Shown here: piece after piece, positions 7,482 through 16,927 of the stretch | Layout: the number at the start of each line of letters is the position of its first letter | Numbering within the stretch: the first letter of the stretch is position 1 | From: Linnemannia hyalina | Taxonomy: Eukaryota; Mortierellomycota; Mortierellomycetes; Mortierellales; Mortierellaceae | Length of the DNA: 64,000 nt | Reading direction: 5' to 3' | Assembly: GCA_019671135.1 (NCBI GenBank) | Contig: JAHRHY010000032.1 | Location: forward strand, 1 to 64,000 | Program-made: the position numbers and the translations under genes | The notes under the pieces: model-generated | What the model was told of the DNA's origin: nothing | Databases searched by the model: none | Seen by the model: the letters and a program-made list of their open reading frames with translations, nothing else

Positions 7482-9728
7482 CTACCAAAACTTTACATCT
7501 GGAGAGTACAATTTAGGCAATTCCTCGATCGTGAACCCCATGGCAATTAACTTCTGCTTTTGTTTGTTGTTGGTAAATTTGTCTCGACTATAGTTACTGT
7601 CACCGTTTGCAGGTATCTTATACAGCAGTCCAACAATAATGTCCTCTTCGTACCTCTTGAGCAGATGACATCCGTCGAAAAGGTAGTTGGTTGCATATTC
7701 ATGCTTCTTGTCAAACGAACATGTTGTCCATTTAATTTCGTCTTTATCTATGACGATTATACCCGAGGAGCTTTTATCTTTAGGGTACCTTTTCCACATA
7801 ACATCCTCAGCATCTTTATCATCCTCAGCATCTTTATCATCTTCAGCATCGTTATCACCCTCAGCATCTTTGTCATCCTCAGCATCGTTATCACCCTCAG
7901 CATCTTTGTCATCTTCAGCATCTTTATCACCCACCGCATCTTTGTCATCCTCAGCATCTTTATCGCCCTCAGCATCTTTATCATCCTCACATGTGCTCTC
8001 ATCTTTCTGTGGCAAGCTTTGCTTATGCTCATGCGGTTTAAATCCCATAGCAAACAACTTCTCTTTTTCCTTCTGGCTAAGAGAATGACACTCTACATTC
8101 TCTGCAGCAATATGGTCATCAGTCATCAAGCCGATTACAGTGTCTTTTTTGCGCATCTTGAGAATGTGCATTCCATTTACAAGTACATTCTCGGAATATT
8201 CCAAGTACTTGTTAAGTTTTTTCCATATCACCTTGGATTTATCTGTTGGTCCTTCTACTGGTACTTCTTCTTCTACTTCGATCTCCTCGTTGAAAAGCGT
8301 CTTTCTCTCTTCATCAGACAATGGTTGAAGTTTCATCTTGCTAAGCATGGAGCGTTCCAAGATATCCAACTCTGGAACATCACCGACACCGCGCAGAGCA
8401 TCAAGCGTAAACAGGCCAACGTATGTATTCTTTCCAGATAGCCTGACAATGTACTTGCCATTCATCGTAAACTTAGTTGCATACTCAAGCATGTCGTTAT
8501 TAGGATGAATCATCCATCCTCTGTCCTTCGCACGTGCTATGTCTTTCTCTGATCTAATGTTATGCACCGTTGTGGCCAGTGCAAATGTATGTTCATCTTT
8601 TCCATCCTTAGAAACGTCTACATTAGAAGATGGCTCTGCATTTTTGGGCATCTCTGAATGCCTTTTCTTTCGAGAAGTCTTCTTCTCATCATCCTTAGAT
8701 GACTTTTTATGAGATAGTTTTTCATCAGGGTTATCCTTAGAGGTATCATCTCCAGATTCTACATCAGGTCTGTTATTGGACTTGCCATCATCAGAGTCTT
8801 TATCATCAGGGGAATCATCGTCAGAGCCAGCATCATCAGACGTATCACCATCATCTGTATCATCGTCAGAATTCTCATCAGCAGAAGACTCTTCTATTTT
8901 TTCTACATCAGCAGGAGTTGCCTCTTGGAGTCCCATCTTTTGTAATATACGTACCTCTTTGTCAGATAATTTCGGTACAGGAAGATTTTTCCCCATGAGC
9001 TCAGGTGGACACAATACAATGTAGAGGTCCTTTTCCTTCAGCTTAATAATGTACTTGCCATTTACAGTATAGTTTTTTGCATACAGGAAAGCTGGATTAG
9101 TTGCATAACGCATCCATATGCCTGTATTAGCGAGTGGTACATTTTTCTTGGACGTTATGTCAACTACCTTTGGACTCAACGGAAAGGAGACGGCAATTAT
9201 ATCTTCTTCATCATCATCGGACGGCTCCTCATCCGATGACTCCTGCTTGTTTCTCTTTCGCTTCTTTGGTTCTTCATCCTCGGAAGTCATATCATCATCT
9301 GAAGGGACAAACTCAGGAGTATGTGTCTTCTTGGTTATCTTGGAAGACTTGGTACGCTTGTTGGCAGGTGCCTTATTGTTACTGCTTTTCATATGACCTT
9401 TATGCTGCTCTCGATGACGTCCACAGTATGTTTCACCAAGTTTGGCTACACTACCACAATTAGCGCCCTTAATGGTTGTGCCTTGACACTTGCGCGCAGG
9501 ATCGTGGACATAACAATGCATGCCTTCATCATCAACTTCCTTCATGCATTTGCGCTTGGACTTGGTGCACTTTGCACCACAAAAGTAGTATCTCTCTACT
9601 CCCTCATCCTCATCAAGCGCCTTAAAGATCTTATTTGCATCTTTCTTGGTAAACTCCACTCCCTTCTTAGAAGAAAATGTCTCGAAGGCCTTGGTGATGA
9701 GCTCGATTGTAAGCTGAACGTACTGCAT
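7482..9728 (-). CDS. E1 P1: acidic protein with Cys/His modules and four repeat domains
   Basis: 748 residues from ATG at 9728. Order: N-terminal region (1-45); two cysteine-histidine modules with Cys 50, 54, 61, 72, His 75 and Cys 81, 91, 102, His 105, probably zinc-binding and similar in spacing to small C-C-C-H modules seen in many viral and plant proteins; a KKRKRN nuclear-localisation-like patch (155-160); then four copies of a roughly 65-residue module (about 203-268, 403-467, 500-564, 665-735). Each copy has an early Trp, a YA/YS step, NGKYI-like core, a hydrophobic VGL strand and a closing MGF/MGL. Acidic linkers and a DKDAE hexapeptide array separate them. It lies downstream of the transposase and likely assists it, for example by binding DNA. 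I do not recognise the repeat family; function is unknown. Confidence 0.8.
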   Translation of the reverse strand: MQYVQLTIELITKAFETFSSKKGVEFTKKDANKIFKALDEDEGVERYYFCGAKCTKSKRKCMKEVDDEGMHCYVHDPARKCQGTTIKGANCGSVAKLGETYCGRHREQHKGHMKSSNNKAPANKRTKSSKITKKTHTPEFVPSDDDMTSEDEEPKKRKRNKQESSDEEPSDDDEEDIIAVSFPLSPKVVDITSKKNVPLANTGIWMRYATNPAFLYAKNYTVNGKYIIKLKEKDLYIVLCPPELMGKNLPVPKLSDKEVRILQKMGLQEATPADVEKIEESSADENSDDDTDDGDTSDDAGSDDDSPDDKDSDDGKSNNRPDVESGDDTSKDNPDEKLSHKKSSKDDEKKTSRKKRHSEMPKNAEPSSNVDVSKDGKDEHTFALATTVHNIRSEKDIARAKDRGWMIHPNNDMLEYATKFTMNGKYIVRLSGKNTYVGLFTLDALRGVGDVPELDILERSMLSKMKLQPLSDEERKTLFNEEIEVEEEVPVEGPTDKSKVIWKKLNKYLEYSENVLVNGMHILKMRKKDTVIGLMTDDHIAAENVECHSLSQKEKEKLFAMGFKPHEHKQSLPQKDESTCEDDKDAEGDKDAEDDKDAVGDKDAEDDKDAEGDNDAEDDKDAEGDNDAEDDKDAEDDKDAEDVMWKRYPKDKSSSGIIVIDKDEIKWTTCSFDKKHEYATNYLFDGCHLLKRYEEDIIVGLLYKIPANGDSNYSRDKFTNNKQKQKLIAMGFTIEELPKLYSPDVKFW
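7803..7982 (-). repeat. 18-bp tandem repeat encoding the DKDAE array in E1 P1
   Basis: About ten 18-bp units encode a run of acidic hexapeptides (residues about 583-642) with D/N, E/G and A/V changes. The same array is in E3 (about 39751-39930) and E4 (about 56558-56737) and is absent from the E2 variant. Confidence 0.85.
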
Positions 9729-10448
9729 GTTTTTGGATATGAACGATATAGATTGTACTTGTGGTATGGTGGGTGTGAATGAGCTTTCAGTTTATGTGTG
9801 GTAGATTGCAGCTGCTTAGTACACTGATATAAAGAATTGCAATAAAAGATGGTTGTATAGGTATGGATGGTTGTATAGATATGGATAATGGTTGGTTGGT
9901 TACTAGATAAGATAAAGATTAAGCAAGAGGGAAGTGGAGTCCTTTATTTATACTAATTCATGGGACACTGCCACACTGGATATTAATAGCGCTTGCTTAT
10001 TAACACTGCTTGGCGCTTAGTAACAAAAGAGTTTTAAAAAGGCATCTAAGTGGTTAATAACGTAGTGTTCCTCGTATGACGTAGATCTTGCTTATTAAGA
10101 CTGCTTGGCGTTAAAGACGGGGTTTAAAAATGGTTAAGAATGTAGTATTCTTTTATGACGTAGGTTTGTACATGTGTTTATGTATTCTTTTATGACGTAG
10201 GTTTGTACATGTGTTTATCCTCTTTGTTAAATAAAAAGGAATGTTGTAGAATAGCATAGAATAGCATCCGATCTACTACAATAATACCATGACTTTTAAT
10301 AATAGATACCGGTGCATATTAGCGTCTAGGCAGTTAATACCGTATCTCAACGCTGACTAAATAGGCTATGTATGTCTATTCTTTTAAAAACCTGCAATAA
10401 GTCTACAAATTACCATTAACATCCATTTGTCGCTTCGTACTACGTACC
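9729..10448 (-). other. E1 intergenic region upstream of P1
   Basis: 720 bp without a gene between transposase stop and P1 start. It contains the P1 TATA box and a perfect 37-bp tandem duplication (10145-10181 and 10182-10218). E2 has a single copy of that 37-mer. Confidence 0.7.
9945..9952 (-). promoter_or_regulatory. TATA box of E1 P1
   Basis: TATAAATA on the minus strand, 217 bp before the P1 ATG. The same box is at 41893-41900 in E3 and 58700-58707 in E4. Confidence 0.5.
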
Positions 10449-11789
10449 TCAAAGCGCAATGGAAAGACCGGGTTGCATTATTACTGCTTGATCCATTGGT
10501 GTGTCCTCATCAACATTAACATCAACATCACCATGAAGATTAATACCAAGAAATTTGTTCTGGAGTTGTGCCATTGTATTTCCATCCTCCACTAGCGCAC
10601 CAACATCAACATATCCCATTGGTTGCTCAACGTCGTTCTCTGTTGTCGGATACTCGAATCCTTCGCGAAGCCAAGCTGTATGAATTGGTTCTGCAGAAAT
10701 CTTCAACAAAGCAACCATCTTTTTCATGTTTAAGAGTAACAAAGATAACTTCAACTGCAAATTATATGTTTGTTTCTTATCCACCAACACAGGAGTACGG
10801 TTGTTGTGTTTCTCAAATGTGGAACCAAGGTCTGCAAACAGAGATTCCATCTGCGAGCGGAAACTACCAAAGGTGGTATTGTATAACGCTTCTTCCTGTG
10901 TAAGTTCCTTGTTCTTCTGTTTACGGTATGGATGAGCGAAATTTTGGACTCTAAGAATATCAGACTCATCTATAAGCCTCCTTAAGAACTGTGGATACCC
11001 TCCATCGAGAGCAATGCAATCCATCTCATGCACTCTCTTGTCCAACTTCATCGTTAGCAGCATTGTTCCATCAGCATTGTTCTTGCAAGATGCAGATTTG
11101 GAGACAAATAAAGCCATGCCATTACAATCCATTGCTACCTGTGTGCGTAATCCTGACTTTTTCAGCTTGTAAGAGTACATATCAGCACTACTCTCACCTT
11201 TGTATGTTGCTCTTGTATCATGACCATCAAGATGCAATGTAACATGCTTAAATAATGGAGGATTCTTTTCCTTTGCAGACAAAAGGCGTATTTTAATTGT
11301 GGAGAACATTGTTGCAATACAGTTGGTGATGTACTTGTTGTGCAAAGTATATTCTTTCTTATAAAACACAGAGTGCATTGCATGAAAACTACTTTTTGGC
11401 ATGTGTGGTTCCATTGCTTCCATAGACAGTCCTTTGACAAGATGATAGAGCATTAAAAGACCTTTCTCCACTTCTTTGTATGGACCAGGATACTTAACCT
11501 TTGGCCAGATGTCAACAAGAAAGAAGTACACTGGAATAGGACCAAGGCGTCGATTTAGGGTTTCTTTTATTTCTGGCATATACCCAATTTCCTTGCTTAC
11601 AGTACGATGATTATTACGTGGTGTAATTGTTGGCCATCCAGCGTTGAGGAAAGTCCAATGGTCATCAAGCAGTTGTTGGAAGTGTTTTGTTAGATCCATA
11701 ATAATATTTATGTATTGGATTGTCATGACGTTAACCAACAATAACAATTTTTTAAAAAGGCTTATACTTAACTGTATACACAACAGCAT
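10449..11789 (-). CDS. E1 DDE transposase
   Basis: 446 residues. The candidate catalytic triad follows the DDE_Tnp_4 (Harbinger/IS5-like) pattern: Asp in LHLDGHD, Asp in ALDGGYP, and Glu in SQMESLF, with 52 residues between the second and third. An HTH-like N-terminal half precedes it. The first ATG (11789) follows a TATA-like stretch (11838-11852) by about 50 bp; in-frame ATGs at 11726 and 11699 are alternatives, since the first 21 residues are unusually hydrophobic. The C-terminus is 13 residues shorter than in E4 because of a net 7-nt gain near 10435-10445. Presumed to cut GCGG...CCTCC ends and insert at TNN. Confidence 0.82.
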   Translation of the reverse strand: MLLCIQLSISLFKKLLLLVNVMTIQYINIIMDLTKHFQQLLDDHWTFLNAGWPTITPRNNHRTVSKEIGYMPEIKETLNRRLGPIPVYFFLVDIWPKVKYPGPYKEVEKGLLMLYHLVKGLSMEAMEPHMPKSSFHAMHSVFYKKEYTLHNKYITNCIATMFSTIKIRLLSAKEKNPPLFKHVTLHLDGHDTRATYKGESSADMYSYKLKKSGLRTQVAMDCNGMALFVSKSASCKNNADGTMLLTMKLDKRVHEMDCIALDGGYPQFLRRLIDESDILRVQNFAHPYRKQKNKELTQEEALYNTTFGSFRSQMESLFADLGSTFEKHNNRTPVLVDKKQTYNLQLKLSLLLLNMKKMVALLKISAEPIHTAWLREGFEYPTTENDVEQPMGYVDVGALVEDGNTMAQLQNKFLGINLHGDVDVNVDEDTPMDQAVIMQPGLSIAL

Positions 11790-11860
11790 GTAGGATGGTA
11801 TCTATCATACAGCAAGCACATAGTTGAGAATACAAATATATTTTTATATTTTATTCGGTA
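11790..11860 (-). promoter_or_regulatory. E1 transposase promoter region
   Basis: The 71 bp between right terminal repeat and transposase ATG. On the minus strand it carries a TATAAAAATATAT stretch 50-60 bp before the ATG. Equivalents are at 43738-43808 (E3) and 60538-60608 (E4). Confidence 0.45.
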
Positions 11861-12355
11861 GCGGCCCCTTCATGTGCAGAGGATATAAAAAGGCATATAA
11901 AAAATATCCAAAGTCCAAGGAACGGAGTGTTGACTTCCATAACTGGCATATCTCTTCATAGTGGGCAACAGAACACAGAATAAAATAGCAATAGACAGCA
12001 CAAGAATTTTTAAAATGTAATCTCTCCCCTGTATTTCACGACAAAGATACAGTTGAGAATACAAGTGCTTTAGATGATCACATACAAGAACTACTCTGTC
12101 GAATCTTGCAGTGAGGGTTACAGTTTAATAGTAGATGGACATATTCAAGAGTTTGGTGTGCGAAAAATAAGAAGACTTTGTTGTTTGGAGAATGTAGTTG
12201 TGTTTAGTAGGATAATCGCGCAAGGAATGTTACAGTGGTTGTTTTAAATGGTTGATATCATACATACACTCTCCTCTAATGGACGCGGTGGATATCGTCA
12301 AGATCTGCAGAGATGTAACAAACACCATATGATAATTTGGACTTGAAAGGCCTCC
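11861..12355. repeat. E1 right terminal direct repeat (495 bp)
   Basis: Same orientation as the left repeat and of the same sequence type. It lies upstream of both genes. Confidence 0.87.
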
Positions 12356-12358
12356 TAA

Positions 12359-12557
12359 GTAGATTGTGGATAAACACCACTGTGATCAAGAAAGAAATAT
12401 TGTAAATTGTGCAAAGGATGGTGGAAGTTTTTAAAAAGATGGGTAATATATCTGGTGAATCTCATTGGAAGGGACGAGGATAATATTACATGTGTATTCC
12501 ATATATAAAAGCTTTATTTGTGCAAGTGGTATATCTACAGTTTTTAAAATTCTTGAT
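12359..12557. other. E2 internal non-coding segment, continued
   Basis: Continuation of 6590-6863 after the E1 insertion; AT-rich, it becomes the 3' side of the E2 P1 gene. No gene seen. Confidence 0.6.
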
Positions 12558-15273
12558 CTACTCTTCTGCGGTCTCAAATGTTACTTCAAGAGGCTTCTTT
12601 TCTTCCATCGTACTTTTCTCTTTGGCTTGAATACTATCTAATACACTTTGCACTATGGTTTTTCTGTTGTTAGATCCTTCTTTTGCAAACTTACATAATA
12701 TATCGGAATGTGGTTCGCGGGAACCAAACTTATCCATGTGCCATGTTTCGTAGTTGGAATAATCTTTCTCCAACAAACCTAGGTGAAAAATTAGTTCTTT
12801 TTCTTCTGCATTACCATCTGCCGAAACGTATTCCTCGCGGAGTTCTTCTTCGATAGCTGTTATTTTGCTATATACTTCTCCCATTGCCTTCAGAAAATCA
12901 TGATGGTCTTTTGTAGTGTAAACACTTGAGGCATTCACATTTTCGCTTTCCATAGGTCCACCATCTTCTAGAGTTTTCTTAACATCCGACTCTTGCACCT
13001 CATCATCTACTTTTTCTACAAGTTCATCTAAAGTTTCCTTAATATTCGACTCTTGCACCTCATCATCTATTTTTTCTACCGGTTCACCTTTCTCTGTCGA
13101 CCTATCCTTAGACCATTGTGGCTTAAAGCCCATAGCGAAGATCTTTTCTTTTTCCTTTTGGTTAAGATTATCATAGTCGACATTCTCTGCACTAATGTGG
13201 TCATCAGTCACCAAGCCAACTACAATGTTTTGCTTGCGGATCTTGAGAATGTGCTTTCCATTTACAAGTACATTCTTGGAATACTCCAATTGCTGCTTGT
13301 GAAACCTTTTCCATTTCATCTTGGATATATCTGTCGGTCCTTCCACTGGTAGTTCCTCTTCTACTTCGACCTCCTCGTTGAAAAGCATCTTTCTCTCTTC
13401 ATCAGACATTTCTTGAAGTTTCATCTTGCTAAGCATGGAGCGTTCCAAGATATCCATCTCTGGAACATCACCACCGCCACGCAGATGATCAAGCGTAAAC
13501 AGGCCAACGTATGTATTCTTTCCACATAGCTTGACAATGTACTTAGCCTTCATCGTAAAGTTAGTTGCATACTCAAGCATGTCGTTATTAGGATGAACCA
13601 TCCATCCTCCATCCTTTGCAAGTGGTATGTCTTTCTCTGATCTAATGTTACGCACCGTTGTGGCCAGTGCAAATGTGTGTTCATCTTTTTCATCCTTAGA
13701 AACATCTACATTAGAAGATGGCTCTGCATTTTTGGGCATCTCTGAATGCCTTTTCTTTCGAGAAGTCTTCTTCTCATCATCCTTAGATGGCTTTTTATGA
13801 GATAGTTTTTCATCAGGGTTATCCTTAGAGGTATCATCTCCAGATTCTACATCAGGTCTGTTATTGGACTTGCCATCATCAGAGTCTTTATCTTTAGAGG
13901 AATCATCGTCAGAGTCAGCATTATCAGACGTATCACCATCATCTGTATCATCGTCAGAATTCTCATCAGCAGAAGACTCTTCTATTTTTTCTACATCTGC
14001 TGAAGTTGCCTCTTGAAGACCCATCTTGGCCAATATGCGTGCCTCTTTCTCAGATATTTCTGGCGCAGGGAGATTCTTGCCCATGAGCTTAGGTGGACAC
14101 AATGCAATGTAGAGATTCTTTTCCTTTAGCCTAATAATGTACTTGCCATTTACAGTAAAGCTTTTTGCATACAGGAAAGCTGGATTAGTTGCATAACGCG
14201 TCCATATACATGTATTAGCGAGTGGTACATTTTTCTTGGACGTTATGTCAACTACCTTTGGACTCAACGGAAAGGAGACGGCAATTATATCTTCTTCATC
14301 ATCATCATCGGACGGCTCTTCATCCGATGACTCCTGCTTGTTTCTCTTTCGCTTCTTTGGTTCTTCATCCTCGGAAGTCATATCGTCATCGGAAGACACA
14401 AACTTAGAAGTATGTGTCTTCTTTAAAGCCTTGGAAGACTTGGTACGCTTGTCGACAGGTGCGTTGTTGTTACTACGTTTTATATAACCTCTATCTTGAT
14501 CTTGATGACGTCCACAGTATGTTTGACCAAGTTTGGCTACACTACCACAATTAGCACCCTTAATAGTTGTGCCTTGACACTTGCGCGCAGGATCGTGGAC
14601 ATAACAATGCATGCCTTCATCATCAACTTCCTTCATGCATTTGCGCTTGGACTTGGTGCACTTTTCTCCACAAAAGTAGTATCTCTCTACTTCCTCATCC
14701 TCATCAAGCGCCTTAAAGATCTTATTTGCATCTTTCTTGTTAAACTCCACTCCCTTCTTAGGAGGCCATCCATGTTCGGCTCCACCAACCATAGACTACA
14801 GTATAAAAATATCTGTCAACACCTATTAAAACAGTGTGTTCCTTGAGAGTACAACAAATCTCATCAGCTTTTTCCTTCCACCAGTCTCCATTTTCTACAT
14901 TCACCACCACTACTTTGTAACATCATCTACTTTAGCTGAGAAAGCCTTGGACATGATCATCTCATATTGGAAAGGAAATTACTATCTGTAATATCCAGGA
15001 TCCAATATGAGATGATCATGTCCAAGGCTTTCTCAGCTAAAGTAGATGATGTTACAAAGTAGTGGTGGTGAATGTAGAAAATGGAGACTGGTGGAAGGAA
15101 AAAGCTGATGAGATTTGTTGTACTCTCAAGGAACACACTGTTTTAATAGGTGTTGACAGATATTTTTATACTGTAGTCTATGGTTGGTGGAGCCGAACAT
15201 GGATGGCCTCCTTAGAGGAGAATGTCTCAAAGGCCTTGGTGATGAGCTCGATTGTAAGCTGAACGTACTTCAT
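12558..15273 (-). pseudogene. E2 P1 variant, interrupted by a foldback MITE
   Basis: Original ATG is at 15273. After 20 codons, matching the start of the other P1 proteins, a 451-bp MITE (14761-15211) intervenes. The remaining frame (12558-14760) is open, and the MITE supplies an in-frame ATG at 14792 that would add 11 foreign residues. Cys/His modules, acidic region and repeat modules 1-3 match E1. From about codon 565 the protein differs completely: no DKDAE array and no fourth module, but two short repeats of a VDDEVQES type followed by a helical, charged tail ending in FETAEE. Confidence 0.8.
14761..15211. mobile_element. Foldback MITE with 211-bp inverted arms
   Basis: Arms 14761-14971 and 15001-15211 appear fully complementary, with 29 nt between. 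Ends are GGAGGCCATCC and its complement; target duplication TTA (14758-14760 and 15212-15214). The GGAGGCC end and TNN duplication match the E family, so the E transposase probably moved it. It encodes nothing. Confidence 0.9.
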
Positions 15274-15904
15274 GTTTTTGGATATGAATAATATGGATTG
15301 TACTTGTGGTATGGTGGGTGTGAATGAGTTTTCAGTTTATGTGTGGTAGATTGCAGCTGCTTAGTACACTGATATAAAGAATTGCAATAAAAGATGGTTG
15401 TATAGGTATGGATGGTTGTATAGATATGGATAATTGTTGGTTGGTTACTAGATAAAGATTAAGCAAGAGGGAAGTGGACTCCTTTATTTATACTAATTCA
15501 GGAACACTGCCACAATGGACATTAATAGCGCTTGCTTATTAGCACTGCTTGGCGCTTAGTAACAAAAGAGTTTTAAAAAGGCATCTAAGTGGTTAATAAT
15601 GTAGTGTTCCTCGTATGACGTAGATCTTGCTTATTAAGACTGCTTGGCATTAAAGACGGGGTTTAAAAATGGTTAAGAATGTAGTATTCTTTTATGACGT
15701 AGGTTTGTACATGTGTTTATCCTCTTTGTTAAATAAAAAGGAATGCTGTAGAATAGCATAGAATAGCATCCGATCTACTACAATAATACCATGGCTTTTA
15801 ATAATAGATACCGGTGCATATTAGCGTCTTGGCAGTTAATACCGTATCTTAAAGCTGACTAAATAGGCCATGTATGTCTATTCTTTTAAAAACCTGCAAT
15901 AAGT
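15274..15904 (-). other. E2 intergenic region upstream of the P1 variant
   Basis: Counterpart of 9729-10448 in E1, with a single copy of the 37-bp motif and the same TATA-bearing stretch. No gene. Confidence 0.6.
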
Positions 15905-16695
15905 CTACAGATTACCATTAACATCCATTTGTCGATTCGTACTTCTAAGCTCAATGGAAAGGCCGGGTTGCATTATTACTGCTTGATCCATTGGTGTGTC
16001 CTCATCAACATTAACATCACCATGAAGATTAATACCAAGAAATTTGTTCTGGAGTTGTGCCATTGTATTTCCATCCTCCACTAGCGCACCAACATCAACA
16101 TATCCCATTGGTTGCTCAACGTCGTTCTCTGTTGTCGGATACTCGAATCCTTCGCGAAGCCAAGCTGTATGAATTGGTTCTGCAGAAATCTTCAACAAAG
16201 CAACCATCTTTTTCATGTTTAAGAGTAACAAAGATAACTTCAACTGCAAATTATATGTTTGTTTCTTATCCACCAACACAGGAGTACGGTTGTTGTGTTT
16301 CTCAAATGTGGAACCAAGGTCTGCAAACAGAGATTCCATCTGCGAGCGGAAACTACCAAAGGTGGTATTGTATAACGCTTCTTCCTGTGTAAGTTCCTTG
16401 TTCTTCTGTTTACGGTATGGATGAGCGAAATTTTGGACTTTAAGAGTATCAGACTCATCTATAAGCCTCCTTAAGAACTGTGGATACCCTCCATCGAGAG
16501 CAATGCAATCCATCTCATGCACTCTCTTGTCCAACTTCATCGTTAGCAGCATTGTTCCATCAGCATTGTTCTTGCAAGATGCAGATTTGGAGACAAATAA
16601 GGCCATGCCATTACAATCCATTGCTACCTGTGTGCGTAATCCTGACTTTTTCAGCTTGTAAGAGTACATATCAGCACTGCTCTCACCTTTGTATG
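15905..16695 (-). pseudogene. E2 transposase, C-terminal half
   Basis: Carries the second Asp (ALDGGYP) and the Glu (SQMESLF) and ends in the longer C-terminus (VNGNL) shared with E4. It is separated from its N-terminal half (22255-22842) by chromovirus A, which entered at codons for ATYKG. The two halves would be in frame without the insertion. Confidence 0.85.
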
Positions 16696-16902
16696 TGCAA
16701 CAGGCGAAGACTGGGACAGAGAAGTATAGAACGGGGACGAGAGTTGAAGCAGTGATGATTGATGTTATTGCTATGGTACAACTAAATATATATACAAAGT
16801 CGCCAACTAGGTTTCTAGGTGTAGTGTCATAGTGAGTCAGAGATGATAGAGAGTGACAAGGAATGACTAACTAGAGAGCAATGATAAACCTAATATGTTG
16901 CA
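16696..16902 (-). repeat. Chromovirus A 3' LTR
   Basis: 207 bp. Next to it at 16903-16914 is the polypurine tract (AAGAGGGGAAGG on the minus strand). It differs from the copy B LTRs at one site (TTATTGCTAT here, TTATTACTAT in B). Confidence 0.93.
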
Positions 16903-16914
16903 CCTTCCCCTCTT
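16903..16914 (-). other. Polypurine tract of chromovirus A
   Basis: AAGAGGGGAAGG on the minus strand, immediately before the 3' LTR: the expected plus-strand DNA priming site. Confidence 0.8.
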
Positions 16915-16927
16915 AAAAAAAAATCCG

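Larger units (their letters stand above)
6864..12355 (-). mobile_element. Element E1: complete two-gene DDE element with terminal direct repeats
   Basis: 5492 bp with 3-bp target duplication TAA (6861-6863 and 12356-12358), inserted in E2. Layout: terminal repeat 6864-7358, P1 gene, transposase gene, terminal repeat 11861-12355. Both genes are on the minus strand and uninterrupted. E3 has the same length and E4 is 7 bp shorter. Confidence 0.88.

Noticed and set aside
7797..7990. Possible CRISPR array (regular 18-bp repeats)
   Set aside because: No unique spacers; the units are coding tandem repeats in a eukaryotic gene.
7560..8441. 293-codon plus-strand frame over P1 (also in E3 and E4)
   Set aside because: It is the antisense of the conserved P1 gene, with a repetitive Leu/Ser/Ile content caused by the DKDAE array.
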